The notes beneath the pieces were generated by a model. The model worked only from the letters and a program-made list of their open reading frames with translations, did not search any database and was not told the origin of the DNA. The position numbers and the translations under genes are program-made. Positions 43,172 to 51,656 of a stretch of DNA of 64,000 nt are shown piece by piece (position 1 is the first letter of the stretch; every line of letters starts with the position of its first letter). The stretch comes from Ruegeria sp. THAF33 (GTDB taxonomy: Bacteria > Pseudomonadota > Alphaproteobacteria > Rhodobacterales > Rhodobacteraceae): positions 9,544 to 73,543 of the forward strand of contig NZ_CP045388.1 of NCBI RefSeq assembly GCF_009363615.1. The letters run 5' to 3'.

Positions 43172-44104
43172 ATGACCCAGCTAGATTTAGCCAGAAACAG
43201 TCAGGCGGAGCGCCGGGTGAGGAAACTGGTCGAATACCGGTCCGCGCATTATGCTTCGCATTCGGAGGCAGCGAGTTACTTCACAAACACCCCTGCACGG
43301 GTCCAGTTTTGCTTTGCCAACCCGATCATCTGCCGCCTGGGACGCGGTCACAAAATCATGAGCGTGTCGGACAGCGACGCATTCGACTTCATGCCCGGCG
43401 ATGTCATGTTCGTCCCGCCGGGGCTGGAAATCGACATCGACTTGAGCATGGCGCGCACGGACGCTCCGATTGAATGCGATTGCATCGAGATCGAAAACGA
43501 GCGCGTCGAGTCAGTGCTTGGACGACTGAACGAGACCATGACGCGTGGCGGGCACCCGATCGCGATGTCGCTCGACTGGACAGCGTTCTCGGTGTTGCGG
43601 GGCGGCGAGGCGGATGAGCTTGATCTGCCGAACCTGATGCGCCTGTTTCGGACCGAAAGAGATGTGTTTTCCGATTTGCGCATTGACTCCAAGATTGACG
43701 ATCTTCTTCTACGGCTACTCCAGCTTCGCGGGCGTTCCCTGCTTGTCAGCAAATACGGATCGCACGATTCCGGTATTGCGGCGGTAGCCAGCCTCATCCG
43801 GGACAACCTGCACCGCCATGTGCCGATCGCGGAACTGGCACGTGCTGCCGCGACGTCGGAATCGTCCGTGAACCGCCAGTTCAAGAAGTACTTCGGCACC
43901 ACGCCGGCGCGCTTTGCCAACAAGGTCCGCATCGCCGAGGCAAAACGTCAATTGCGCAAGTCTCTGACGCCGATAGAGGCTCTTGCCTTTGAGCTTGGCT
44001 TTTCTGATGCGAGCCATTTCGGTCGAACTTTCCGCAAGACCACAGGCGAAACGCCTGCGGGTTATCGTAAGCGCCGTCAGAGACCGCCAAGTATGTTGTC
44101 TTGA
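43172..44104 (+). CDS. AraC-family transcriptional regulator
   Basis: A 310-residue regulator. The C-terminal 100 residues carry the two AraC helix-turn-helix motifs (VPIAELARAAATSESSVNRQ and PIEALAFELGFSDASHFGRT, then FRKTTGETPAGYRKRR). The N-terminal part is a sensor domain resembling those of AraC regulators of alcohol and aromatic catabolism. GAAGGGAG precedes the ATG at 43172. It sits just upstream of and co-directional with the aldehyde and alcohol dehydrogenase genes and is their likely activator; the 93-base gap between holds no gene. Confidence 0.88.
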   Translation: MTQLDLARNSQAERRVRKLVEYRSAHYASHSEAASYFTNTPARVQFCFANPIICRLGRGHKIMSVSDSDAFDFMPGDVMFVPPGLEIDIDLSMARTDAPIECDCIEIENERVESVLGRLNETMTRGGHPIAMSLDWTAFSVLRGGEADELDLPNLMRLFRTERDVFSDLRIDSKIDDLLLRLLQLRGRSLLVSKYGSHDSGIAAVASLIRDNLHRHVPIAELARAAATSESSVNRQFKKYFGTTPARFANKVRIAEAKRQLRKSLTPIEALAFELGFSDASHFGRTFRKTTGETPAGYRKRRQRPPSMLS

Positions 44105-44197
44105 TTGTTTTGTTCCAAGTGTTGCGTGTTTTGTTCATGGCGCAATAATTCTGATCGCATTTTCATATATCCAAAATTCATCTTGGGAGGAAAGAAA

Positions 44198-45694
44198 ATG
44201 CTCGATTGGCTTAAGCGAGGCAGCGGGGACACAAAAGTGCCGGCCCGCGAGATGTTTATTGGCGGCGCGTGGAGCGCGGCCAGCAACGAAAAGACATTCG
44301 CGACGGACAATTCCACCACCGGAGACACCATTGCGCAAGTCGCGGACGCAACTGCGGACGATGTGACGGCGGCCATTGACGCAGCGACAAAGGCGCAGCC
44401 AGACTGGGCGGCGTTGCCTCCTGCTGCGCGCGCAGGGCTTTTTCACCGCGCTGCGGCACTGTTTGTGGAGCGTCAGCAGGATTTCGTGGACATGCTCGTC
44501 GCTGAGACCGGCTCGGGCTTTGGCAAGGCGATGTTTGAATGCTCGCTAGTACCGCTGGCGCTCGCCGAAGCCGCCGGGCTGACCACCCGCGAGATCGGCG
44601 AGATCTATCCGAGCCAGGTACCGGGGAAGATAAATCGCACGTTGCGCTCGCCCGCAGGCGTCGTGGGCGCAATCAGCCCGTGGAATTTCCCCCTTTACCT
44701 GTCGCTGCGAGGCTTCATTTATGCGCTGGCGCTCGGCAACACCGCCGTTCTGAAACCCTCAGAAGACAGTCCCCTGTCCGGTGGCCTGATGTTGGCGGAA
44801 CTCTTCAACGACGCGGGTTTCCCAGCGGGTGTTTTCAACGTTGTTACGACCTCCCGCGACGGTGCGGCCATGGTGGGAAATGCTTTTGTAGATGACAAAC
44901 GGATCGCGGTGATGAGTTTTACAGGCTCAACACGCGTCGGTCAGCTTCTCGCGACCGCTTGCGCCAAGGCATTCAAACCGATCGTGCTCGAACTCGGCGG
45001 CAAGAACTCGATGATCGTGCGCAAGGATGCCGATCTCGACCGTGCAGTCGATCTGGCATTCTTTGGTTCGTTCCTGCATCAGGGCCAGATTTGCATGTCC
45101 TGCGACAAAGTTCTGGTGGACCGTTCGATTTATGATGCGTTTGTCGAAAAGCTTGTGGCTAAGACAGTCAATTTCGTCCCCACCAACCCCGACGAACAGA
45201 CCTGCGTGGTCGGCCCGATCATCAACACCCGTCAGCTGCGCCGGATCGAGGCCATGGTGGATTCAGCCGTCAAGGCTGGTGCCAAAGCTGAATGCGGCGG
45301 CAAGGCCCAAGGACCGTTCTACACCGCTACGGTGCTGACCCGCGTGACGCCGGAGATGGATGTCTGGACAGATGAAGTCTTTGGCCCCGTGACCACCGTG
45401 ACGCCGTTTGACAGTGAAGATGAAGCCATCGCGATGGCCAATGACACGCCTTATGGTCTGTCTGCCTCTGTCGTTACCGGCGATGTGTTGCACGGTGAAC
45501 TTCTGGCCGAGCGCATCCATGCGGGCATGGTCCACATCAACGACTCGACGGTCCACGACGAACCGCATTGCCCATTCTCGGGAATCGGGGCTTCGGGTGG
45601 CGGCGGCAAATGGGGACCGAAAGGCGCCATCGAGGCCTTTACAACGCAGCGCTGGATCTCGACCCAGCGTCAGCCGCACCCACTGCCGTTCTAG
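44198..45694 (+). CDS. NAD(P)-dependent aldehyde dehydrogenase
   Basis: A 498-residue ALDH that oxidises an aldehyde to its acid. Catalytic residues are Asn163 (PWNFP), Glu265 (LELGGKN) and the nucleophile Cys299 (GQICMSC); the cofactor motif FTGSTRVG is at 241-248. Spacing and length match benzaldehyde/aliphatic aldehyde dehydrogenases such as XylC. GGGAGGAAAG precedes the ATG at 44198. With the GMC enzyme downstream it forms an alcohol-to-acid module. The substrate is not provable here: benzaldehyde is attractive given benABCD, but aliphatic or polyether aldehydes are possible. Confidence 0.88.
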   Translation: MLDWLKRGSGDTKVPAREMFIGGAWSAASNEKTFATDNSTTGDTIAQVADATADDVTAAIDAATKAQPDWAALPPAARAGLFHRAAALFVERQQDFVDMLVAETGSGFGKAMFECSLVPLALAEAAGLTTREIGEIYPSQVPGKINRTLRSPAGVVGAISPWNFPLYLSLRGFIYALALGNTAVLKPSEDSPLSGGLMLAELFNDAGFPAGVFNVVTTSRDGAAMVGNAFVDDKRIAVMSFTGSTRVGQLLATACAKAFKPIVLELGGKNSMIVRKDADLDRAVDLAFFGSFLHQGQICMSCDKVLVDRSIYDAFVEKLVAKTVNFVPTNPDEQTCVVGPIINTRQLRRIEAMVDSAVKAGAKAECGGKAQGPFYTATVLTRVTPEMDVWTDEVFGPVTTVTPFDSEDEAIAMANDTPYGLSASVVTGDVLHGELLAERIHAGMVHINDSTVHDEPHCPFSGIGASGGGGKWGPKGAIEAFTTQRWISTQRQPHPLPF

Positions 45695-45718
45695 ACGCTA
45701 GCCGAAAGTAAGAATTGG

Positions 45719-45755
45719 CCCGCTCCTCATGCGGTGAGGAGCCGTTTGGAGCGGG
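45719..45755 (+). promoter_or_regulatory. Alternative hairpins between the aldehyde and alcohol dehydrogenase genes
   Basis: CCCGCTCC (45719-45726) pairs with GGAGCGGG (45748-45755), while the overlapping CTCCTCA (45723-45729) pairs with TGAGGAG (45735-45741) around TGCGG. Both stems use CTCC at 45723-45726, so the two structures partly exclude each other. It lies 25 bases upstream of the GMC start and could act as an intergenic attenuator or processing/stability element. Confidence 0.5.
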
Positions 45756-45780
45756 CGACTATGTCTTTGGGAGGACAATC

Positions 45781-47514
45781 ATGAAAATTTTTTCGAAAGC
45801 ACTCGAAAAGGGCGATAGGCTGATGACGCTTCAGGCCGGGCTGGTGCATGGCCGCATCGGGCGGCGGGCCTTTATACAGATGGCCGTGGCGGCCGGCGCA
45901 TCGCTGGCGACAGCCAAAGTCTGGGCACAGGAACTGGGCGATGCGGCGATCACGCAGCGCTATAATGCGCAGAACCTGGCTAGATCCTATGACTATATCG
46001 TCGTCGGCTCCGGGTCAGGCGGCGCTGTGGTCGCTGGACGACTGGCAGCCGAAACCGATGCCAACGTACTGGTGCTGGAAGCCGGCGATACCGATCAGAT
46101 TGACGAAGTACTGAACCCGCTGATGTGGCCCACCAATATCCGTTCCGAACGTGACTGGGGTTATACCGCAGAGGCTTCCGACAAGGTGAACGGGCGTTCT
46201 CTGATCCTACCGATGGGCAAGGTTGTTGGCGGCGGATCGTCGATCAACGTGATGATTTGGGCGCGTGGCCACAAGAACGATTTCGACCACTGGGCCGCCG
46301 AAACCGGCGATGAGGCCTGGAACTACGAGAATGTGCTGAAGATTTACAAGCGGATCGAAGATTGGCACGGCCCAGCAGATGACAGCCGCCGCGGCACGGG
46401 AGGGCGACTTTTCGTCACTGAGGTCGAAGACCCTAACCCGATCGCGCCGGCCTTTCTGCAAGCCTGTGAAAGCGTCGGGATTCCATCCTATTCCGATATG
46501 AACGGCGAAATGATGGAAGGCGAGGGCGGTGCGGCACTCGCCAATGTGCGGATCAAGGACGGGATGCGCCGCAACCTGCCCGCCGACTACCTTTGGGAAA
46601 CGCTGAAGCGCCCGAACATCACACTGGTGACCGGCGCAACCGTCCACCGCGTCGAGCTTGATGGAACCACCGTGACGGGCGTCACTTTCGAGAAGGACGG
46701 CGAAGTGATGACCGTGGGCGCGAATGAACGCGTCGTGCTCTCGGCAGGTGCGATCAACACGCCGAAAATCCTGATGCAGTCAGGTATTGGTCCGGCGGCT
46801 CACCTCCGCGAGGTTGGCGTGGAGGTAGCGCATGATCTGCCCGGGGTCGGCCAAAATTTCCAGGATCACATCCTCGCCGCGGGCTGCGTATGGGAGTATG
46901 ACACCCCGCTGCCGCCGCATAACTCGGCGGCCGAGGCGACATTCTTCTGGAAGTCGAATTCCAACCTCGACACACCCGACCTACAACCTTTCCAGATTGA
47001 GGTGCCCTACGCATCGGAAGTCCATGGCCCGGCCTTCGAGGTTCCGGCGGGGTCGTGGACTATCGCGCCCGGCATCGTGAAACCGAAATCGCGCGGCGAG
47101 GTGCGGCTCACGGGGCCGAACCCCAGCGATCCCCTCTCGATTGACGGCGGCTTCCTTAAGGAAGAGGCCGACCTGACCGCGCTCACCCGCTGCATTGAAC
47201 TGTGCCGCGAAATCGGCAACTCCTCCCCGATGGCCGAGTTCGTGAAACGCGAGGTGATGCCCGGCGCGTTGTCGGGCGAAGACCTCAAGGACTTCGCCCG
47301 CAGCGCTGCCGGGACCTATTTCCACGAAAGCTGCACCTGCAAGATGGGTACGGACGAGATGTCGGTCGTGGATGGGTCGCTGTCAGTTTATGGCATCGAA
47401 AAACTGTCGATTGCCGACGCCTCAGTCATGCCGCAGGTCTCGACCGGCAACACGATGGCCCCAACCGTGATCATCGGCGAACGGATGGCCGACATTCTGG
47501 TGGGAGCGATCTGA
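45781..47514 (+). CDS. GMC-family FAD alcohol dehydrogenase, Tat-exported
   Basis: A 577-residue GMC oxidoreductase. Residues 24-50 hold a twin-arginine-like signal (GRIGRRAFIQM, hydrophobic stretch, ATAKVWA), suggesting periplasmic export. The FAD site YIVVGSGSGGAVVAG is at about 72-86. Later come GKVVGGGSSINVMIWARG and LSAGAINTPKILMQSGIG. The catalytic His region HESCTCKMG and STGNTMAP are C-terminal. It oxidises a primary alcohol to an aldehyde, comparable to AlkJ or PEG dehydrogenase. GGGAGGA precedes the ATG. The stop overlaps the porin gene start. Confidence 0.88.
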   Translation: MKIFSKALEKGDRLMTLQAGLVHGRIGRRAFIQMAVAAGASLATAKVWAQELGDAAITQRYNAQNLARSYDYIVVGSGSGGAVVAGRLAAETDANVLVLEAGDTDQIDEVLNPLMWPTNIRSERDWGYTAEASDKVNGRSLILPMGKVVGGGSSINVMIWARGHKNDFDHWAAETGDEAWNYENVLKIYKRIEDWHGPADDSRRGTGGRLFVTEVEDPNPIAPAFLQACESVGIPSYSDMNGEMMEGEGGAALANVRIKDGMRRNLPADYLWETLKRPNITLVTGATVHRVELDGTTVTGVTFEKDGEVMTVGANERVVLSAGAINTPKILMQSGIGPAAHLREVGVEVAHDLPGVGQNFQDHILAAGCVWEYDTPLPPHNSAAEATFFWKSNSNLDTPDLQPFQIEVPYASEVHGPAFEVPAGSWTIAPGIVKPKSRGEVRLTGPNPSDPLSIDGGFLKEEADLTALTRCIELCREIGNSSPMAEFVKREVMPGALSGEDLKDFARSAAGTYFHESCTCKMGTDEMSVVDGSLSVYGIEKLSIADASVMPQVSTGNTMAPTVIIGERMADILVGAI

Positions 47515-48188
47515 TGACTTTGCAAGCGATATTGACCCGACCCGCTATGGCCGCGATTGCGTTGGTGGCGGCGCTCCAGAGCGCTCAGGCGCAGGACTTT
47601 TCGGATCGCAAGATCGAGTTGAAGGCCGGGCTGACGGGTGTGTTCTTTGACGAGGCCGCGACCGTCAGCATAGGCGGCGTAGAAGTGCCAGGCGGTGATG
47701 CTCGGATCGACGACAATGTCACAGCCATTTTCGAGGTTGGGTACTTCTTTCGCCCGGACATTTCGGTCTGGTTGGGCCTCGGCCTTCCCGCGACAACCAG
47801 CCTTTACGGTGCCGGTTCGCTTGAGGCGTTCGGGCATCTGGGCGATGTCACCTATGGCGCCCCAAGCCTGACCCTGCGCTACCATTTCAACACCGACGGC
47901 AGGGTATCACCCTATATCGGAGCAGGTGCGGTCTATGGGCTGATCCTCGACGAAGAAGATGCGGCGCTTGCTGACGTGTCGGTCGATAACGGCTGAGGCA
48001 CGGTGCTGGTCGCCGGTGTCGACTACGCCATCGACGACAGATGGGGCGCTTTTGCAGAGATCAAGAAATCCTGGCTGGAAACCGAAACAGATTTCACAGC
48101 GCCCACTGGGGCCGGACCGGTGGTGGGGGGCTCAAAGCTGACGCTCGATCCGGTCACGGTCACGTTGGGTGTGTCGTATCGGTTCTGA
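47514..48188 (+). pseudogene. OmpW/AlkL-family outer-membrane porin interrupted by an in-frame TGA
   Basis: The frame reads an OmpW-type beta-barrel: signal peptide ending AALQSAQAQ, then barrel strands (KIELKAGLTGVFF, SPYIGAGAVYGLIL, GVDYAIDDRWGAFAEIKKSW) and the C-terminal phenylalanine of outer-membrane proteins (VTLGVSYRF). A TGA at 47994-47996 stops it after VDNG, yet the same frame resumes GTVLVAGVDYAID and runs to 48188. One base change (probably TGG to TGA) explains it. Without readthrough the last 63 residues are lost and the barrel is likely non-functional. The ATG overlaps the GMC stop. Confidence 0.82.
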
Positions 48189-48208
48189 CGACAAACGAGG
48201 AGCATTGC

Positions 48209-49054
48209 ATGAGCGAAGATCGTTACGTCGATATCATGGGGCTGAGGACGCGCTACCGGCAAGTCGGCACGTCCGGTCCGGTGGTGCTCCTCGTCCACGG
48301 GATCTATTCGTCCATCGAGGACTGGCAGGGCAATATCGGCCCGCTCGCCGAGCGATACCGGGTCTGGGCGGTGGACCTGCCGGGCTGCGGCAGGACCGAC
48401 AAGCCCGCCGATTTAGACCTGTCGCTCGATGCGCAGGTCGCGTTTCTGCGGGCCTTCGTGACGGAACTCGGGCTCGAAAGTTTCCACCTCGTGGGGCACT
48501 CGATGGGCGGACGGCTGTCATTGGGGCTCACGCGCGCAGAGCCGGCTCGGGTCCGTTCGCTGACCCTCGTCTCGCCTGCAGTGATCGGCTATGAGACCTA
48601 CATTCTCTTCCGGCTCTCGACCCTGCCGGGGCTGGGAGAAATGTTGACCTGGCCGAACCCGCTGGGGATGCGGATGCTGATGGGGGAGGTCGTTCATGAC
48701 AAGAGCCTGGTGACCGATGAACTCGTGCGCGCAAGACTGGCCTTCGCCCGCATGCCAGGGGCGCAACGCGCCTTTCTGAAGACCCTGCGTGGATTGTCGA
48801 ACCTGTTCGGATTCCGCCGTGAACTGGTGCGTGACCTGCATGGTTGGCTGGGCGAAATCGACCAGCAGGTTATGGTGATCTGGGGCAAGCAGGACAAGCT
48901 AACGCCAATGCATCACCTGCGATTCCTCGAGCAGGGAACAAATGCCATTCGCAAACGTCTCTATGATGGCTGCGGTCACCTGCCGCATCTGGAACACGCG
49001 GATCGGTTCAACGCGGATCTGACGGCTTTTGTCGCGGATGTCGACAACCCGTGA
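48209..49054 (+). CDS. Alpha/beta-hydrolase fold enzyme
   Basis: A 281-residue hydrolase. The nucleophile elbow is GHSMGG with Ser98; the acid is Asp229 (WGKQDKL) and the base His257 (GCGHLPH). The oxyanion region is HGIYSSIEDW near 30. It may hydrolyse an ester or a ring-cleavage product; the position after alcohol and aldehyde dehydrogenases and a porin suggests an ester of the alcohol substrate. GAGGAG precedes the ATG at 48209. No specificity can be read from the sequence. Confidence 0.8.
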   Translation: MSEDRYVDIMGLRTRYRQVGTSGPVVLLVHGIYSSIEDWQGNIGPLAERYRVWAVDLPGCGRTDKPADLDLSLDAQVAFLRAFVTELGLESFHLVGHSMGGRLSLGLTRAEPARVRSLTLVSPAVIGYETYILFRLSTLPGLGEMLTWPNPLGMRMLMGEVVHDKSLVTDELVRARLAFARMPGAQRAFLKTLRGLSNLFGFRRELVRDLHGWLGEIDQQVMVIWGKQDKLTPMHHLRFLEQGTNAIRKRLYDGCGHLPHLEHADRFNADLTAFVADVDNP

Positions 49055-49127
49055 CTGTGGCACGCCAAAAAGTGTGTTCCGGTATCCGTGCATTCGTTAA
49101 CAAAACACCCCGATATCGCGCCCTTAG

Positions 49128-49390
49128 TGACCTGCCCCCCGAAACCTCCCGCACTTTAATGTAGAGTTTGCTCAACCTCTTGAAGGAGCAAACAGATGCG
49201 AAAGAGCCGTTTTACAGAAGCGCAGATCATCGGGATGATCAAAGAACAGGAAGCCGGGATGCCGACGGAAGAGGTCTGCCGCAAGCACGGTCTCAGCCAG
49301 GGCACATTTTATAAATTCAAATCCAAGTATGGCGGCATGGAAGTGTCTGATGCGGCCAAGCTGAAGGCTTTGGAGGATGAGAAGGCAGGC
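49128..49390 (+). mobile_element. Truncated IS3-family element (left end plus OrfA N-terminus)
   Basis: TGACCTGCCCCCC at 49128-49140 matches the terminal inverted repeat of IS3-type elements. At 49196 an OrfA begins (MRKSRFTEAQIIGMIKEQEA), continues through the helix-turn-helix GMPTEEVCRKHGLSQGTFYK and ALEDEKAG, then departs from OrfA sequence at about 49390. OrfB with its DDE residues and the right end are absent, so the element cannot move. It marks a rearrangement at the border between the catabolic genes and the virB region. Confidence 0.8.
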
Positions 49391-49496
49391 ATCCGATTCC
49401 GGCGATCTCGCGCCGTTCCCAGATTTCTTCTCAGCACCTTCGAATGTAACATATATCGCGTGGTGACATTTCGCGCATCGTGTCCGTTTCGCGGGC

Positions 49497-49706
49497 ATGA
49501 ACTTGCGGGACCGTGTAGCACAGAACATCCAGGAATTGAGACGCGCCCGCGGCCTCAGCCAGGAGGAGCTTGCTCATCGGGCCGACGTGAGCCGCGGCCA
49601 TATGGGCAAGGTCGAGAACGCCAAGTTCGCGGCCTCCCTCGACCTTCTCGAACGCATCGCCAAGGCGCTCAATGTCGACCCCGAAGAACTCTTCGCGAAA
49701 CGCTAG
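49497..49706 (+). CDS. Small Xre-family regulator
   Basis: A 69-residue Cro/C1-type DNA-binding protein (MNLRDRVAQNIQELRRARGL, SQEELAHRADVSRGHMGKVE, then LERIAKALNVDPEELF) made of little more than the five-helix domain. It lies upstream of the virB operon on the same strand and is a natural candidate repressor of transfer genes, with the TGCAATATGT repeats at 50590 and 50607 as possible operators. That pairing is inference. Confidence 0.78.
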   Translation: MNLRDRVAQNIQELRRARGLSQEELAHRADVSRGHMGKVENAKFAASLDLLERIAKALNVDPEELFAKR

Positions 49707-49783
49707 TGCGCTTCCTGAGGCTTTGATCCCGTCACCCAACGCGAGAGACATAACGGCAAGAACGATACGAGTGGCGCGGGTAC

Positions 49784-49984
49784 ATGGCGAAGAGAAAGAC
49801 TGGCTGGCCCTTCCTGGAAGGGTTTATCATCGACGGAACGCAGGAAACCCATGTGTTCACCGACTATCGCTGGGATGATGGAAGCGTGAGCCGCCGCCAA
49901 TTCGTGGATCCTGACAGTTACGACCCTACGCTTGTCATAGTACGGCCAGTGTCACTCAAACTGTCGGACAGACAGCATCAGTAG
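49784..49984 (+). CDS. Small hypothetical protein
   Basis: A 66-residue protein (MAKRKTGWPFLEGFIIDGTQ, then TDYRWDDGSVSRRQFVDP) with no recognised motif. Its end overlaps the convergent gene on the minus strand by 7 bases. The start is ATG at 49784 with a weak ribosome site. Compact length and sensible composition support coding, but identity is unknown. Confidence 0.5.
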   Translation: MAKRKTGWPFLEGFIIDGTQETHVFTDYRWDDGSVSRRQFVDPDSYDPTLVIVRPVSLKLSDRQHQ

Positions 49985-50556
49985 GAAAACCACTCCGAGT
50001 GACCCATGTTGCCCTCGTAGTCGCCGAATTCGACCATGATGCTGCGGGAATAGAAGTGCCAAAGGCCGCCACCGCTCGGATAGGCGATCTCCTGTCCGCT
50101 TTCCGAGACGAATGTCGTGGGCCAGGGCGTGTGGGACCCGTAGACCCGCTGGATATAGCGGCAGGTCCGGTTCTCACGATCGCAGGAGCGGATCGACCAG
50201 TCCCACTGACGCGGCTCGTCACGCGGCTCGTAGGAGCGCCCGGTGAACCAGATCACATGGGTCCGGTTCAGCCATTCGTATTCGGGCAGGTTGGTGTCGA
50301 GCTCGCCCTCGCCGCCGGGCCCGCCCAGCTCGACCGGCACATGGGCAAAGGTGCAAACCCCGAAGGGCGGCAGGCTCGGCCAGGGCGTGATGCGGCGGAT
50401 CATCGTGCGATAGGCCCGCGCGCAGACAGCACTCGGGGGGAAACCACCCGCCATGCAGAGCATGATGGCGCAGTCGATGTCATAGGCTTGCGCCTTCTCC
50501 GGGGCTCCGAAGCCTGCCAAACCCCCGATTATCGCCGCCATTACTTGTCGTCTCAT
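49978..50556 (-). CDS. Exported Cys-containing hypothetical protein beside virB
   Basis: A protein of about 192 residues with a signal peptide (MRRQVMAAIIGGLAGFGAPE, then KAQA) and a mature domain with six cysteines (DCAIMLCMAGG, AVCARAY, GVCTFA, SCDRENRTC), probably disulphide-bonded in the periplasm. The ATG at 50556 starts directly with the signal peptide; a longer frame to 50583 is less likely. It is divergent from the virB operon. Similar exported proteins accompany T4SS operons on Rhodobacterales plasmids; function unknown. Confidence 0.65.
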   Translation of the reverse strand: MRRQVMAAIIGGLAGFGAPEKAQAYDIDCAIMLCMAGGFPPSAVCARAYRTMIRRITPWPSLPPFGVCTFAHVPVELGGPGGEGELDTNLPEYEWLNRTHVIWFTGRSYEPRDEPRQWDWSIRSCDRENRTCRYIQRVYGSHTPWPTTFVSESGQEIAYPSGGGLWHFYSRSIMVEFGDYEGNMGHSEWFSY

Positions 50557-50589
50557 GCCACTCTCCCGCAAAAGTTGCGGCAACTATCG

Positions 50590-50616
50590 TGCAATATGTA
50601 GTTTTCTGCAATATGT
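50590..50616. promoter_or_regulatory. Direct repeat TGCAATATGT in the divergent virB control region
   Basis: TGCAATATGT occurs twice, at 50590-50599 and 50607-50616, 17 bases apart, followed by TTGACTCTATATAA (50621-50634), a possible promoter. It lies in the 132-base divergent region between the exported protein and the first virB-region gene. A related arrangement lies near oriT (GCAATATTGCATTTTGCATG from 10124), suggesting one regulator may act at both transfer regions. Confidence 0.5.
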
Positions 50617-50688
50617 CGTATTGACTCTATATAACTTTATGGCCTTAGTGTCGTGAAGTAGAAGGGCTCTCGTGGGGAGAGTCCGAAC

Positions 50689-51003
50689 ATGCCGATAGCG
50701 CGCAACCAGATCCTGATCACCATAGACGGTGTCAAAGACTTGTCCGAGAAGGGCATCGCGTTCCGCTGCCGGTATGAACTCGTGGGGTTCACGGACGATG
50801 GCAAGCCGCGCTACCAGTGCATCTACCTGCGCGAGGGCGAACCGGAAGCCATTCTGGTCTCAACCCGGATCACCCCGCACGGTCCGGAGCCGCGGTATTT
50901 CAACATATGGCCGGGGCTCTTTAAACATCATCTCGAGTTCGGCGACGGGCGCGATTTGCGCTTTGGTCCTGACTATGAGCTCACCCTCGAGGAGCGCTGC
51001 TGA
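50689..51003 (+). CDS. Small hypothetical protein heading the virB operon
   Basis: A 104-residue soluble protein starting MPIARNQILITIDGVKDLSE, with CRYELVGFTDDGKPRYQCIY. There is no signal or membrane segment. It overlaps the start of the lytic transglycosylase gene by 29 bases and reads in the same direction, so it is probably the first gene of the virB operon. No known function. Confidence 0.6.
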   Translation: MPIARNQILITIDGVKDLSEKGIAFRCRYELVGFTDDGKPRYQCIYLREGEPEAILVSTRITPHGPEPRYFNIWPGLFKHHLEFGDGRDLRFGPDYELTLEERC

Positions 51004-51640
51004 CGTCATCGCCTTCGGCCGCGACGGCACGGCCCGCACCTCGGGCTGGACCTTCCATGGCGAGAGGCCTGCATGGGCCGGTCTGGATGATAGCGCTGAG
51101 GACGGCGTCGTGCTGGCCGCGCTGGATGCCACGCCGCCGTCCGGTCGCGACGACATCCTCTCCCTGATCCAGACGACTGCCGTTCGCCATCAGGGGAACC
51201 GCGCCCTGCGGCAGGTCGACCTCGATGCGGACGACTGGCAGATCCTGTTCCGCGCTCTGGTCGAGGCTGAAAGCAGCTACAAACCGACCGCCGTCAGCCC
51301 GAAGGGCGCTTACGGTCTTGGCCAGCTGATGCCGGATACTGCCCGTGCATTCGGCGTCGATCCGCGCGATCCCTCACAGAACCTAGACGGCGCCGCACGC
51401 TATCTGCTCGCGCAGCTGGCCACATTCAAGGACATCAACCTGGCACTCGCGGCCTATAATGCCGGGCCGCACCGCGTGGTCGAGTATTCGGGCGTGCCGC
51501 CCTTCACCGAGACCCGCGACTACATTGCGCGCATCCACCGGATCCGGTCCCGGCTGGCGGTAGCGCCCGTTTCCGCGCCGGACATCCGCGTCGCGGACCG
51601 GGTGCCTGCCCGCGCGCCGGTCCTCATCGAGCTTCAGTAA
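50975..51640 (+). CDS. virB1: VirB1-like lytic transglycosylase
   Basis: A protein of about 221 residues with an SLT/lysozyme-like domain: catalytic Glu in ALVEAESSYKPTAVSPKGAY, then GLGQLMPDTARAFGVDP and AAYNAGPHRVVEYSGVPPF. It opens the peptidoglycan for the secretion channel. The start is uncertain; ATG at 50975 gives no clear signal peptide, and no better ATG follows. It precedes virB2 by 16 bases. A second, longer homologue lies at 54803-55915. Confidence 0.82.
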   Translation: MSSPSRSAADVIAFGRDGTARTSGWTFHGERPAWAGLDDSAEDGVVLAALDATPPSGRDDILSLIQTTAVRHQGNRALRQVDLDADDWQILFRALVEAESSYKPTAVSPKGAYGLGQLMPDTARAFGVDPRDPSQNLDGAARYLLAQLATFKDINLALAAYNAGPHRVVEYSGVPPFTETRDYIARIHRIRSRLAVAPVSAPDIRVADRVPARAPVLIELQ

Positions 51641-51656
51641 AACAAGGGAAATTCGC

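Noticed and set aside
47994..47996. In-frame TGA in the porin as a selenocysteine codon
   Set aside because: OmpW porins have no selenocysteine precedent, there is no obvious SECIS-like hairpin after it, and a single-base nonsense change is simpler.
49497..49706. The 69-residue Xre protein and the 66-residue neighbour as a toxin-antitoxin pair
   Set aside because: The neighbour has no toxin motif, the genes are 77 bases apart without coupling, and a transfer-regulator role fits the position better.
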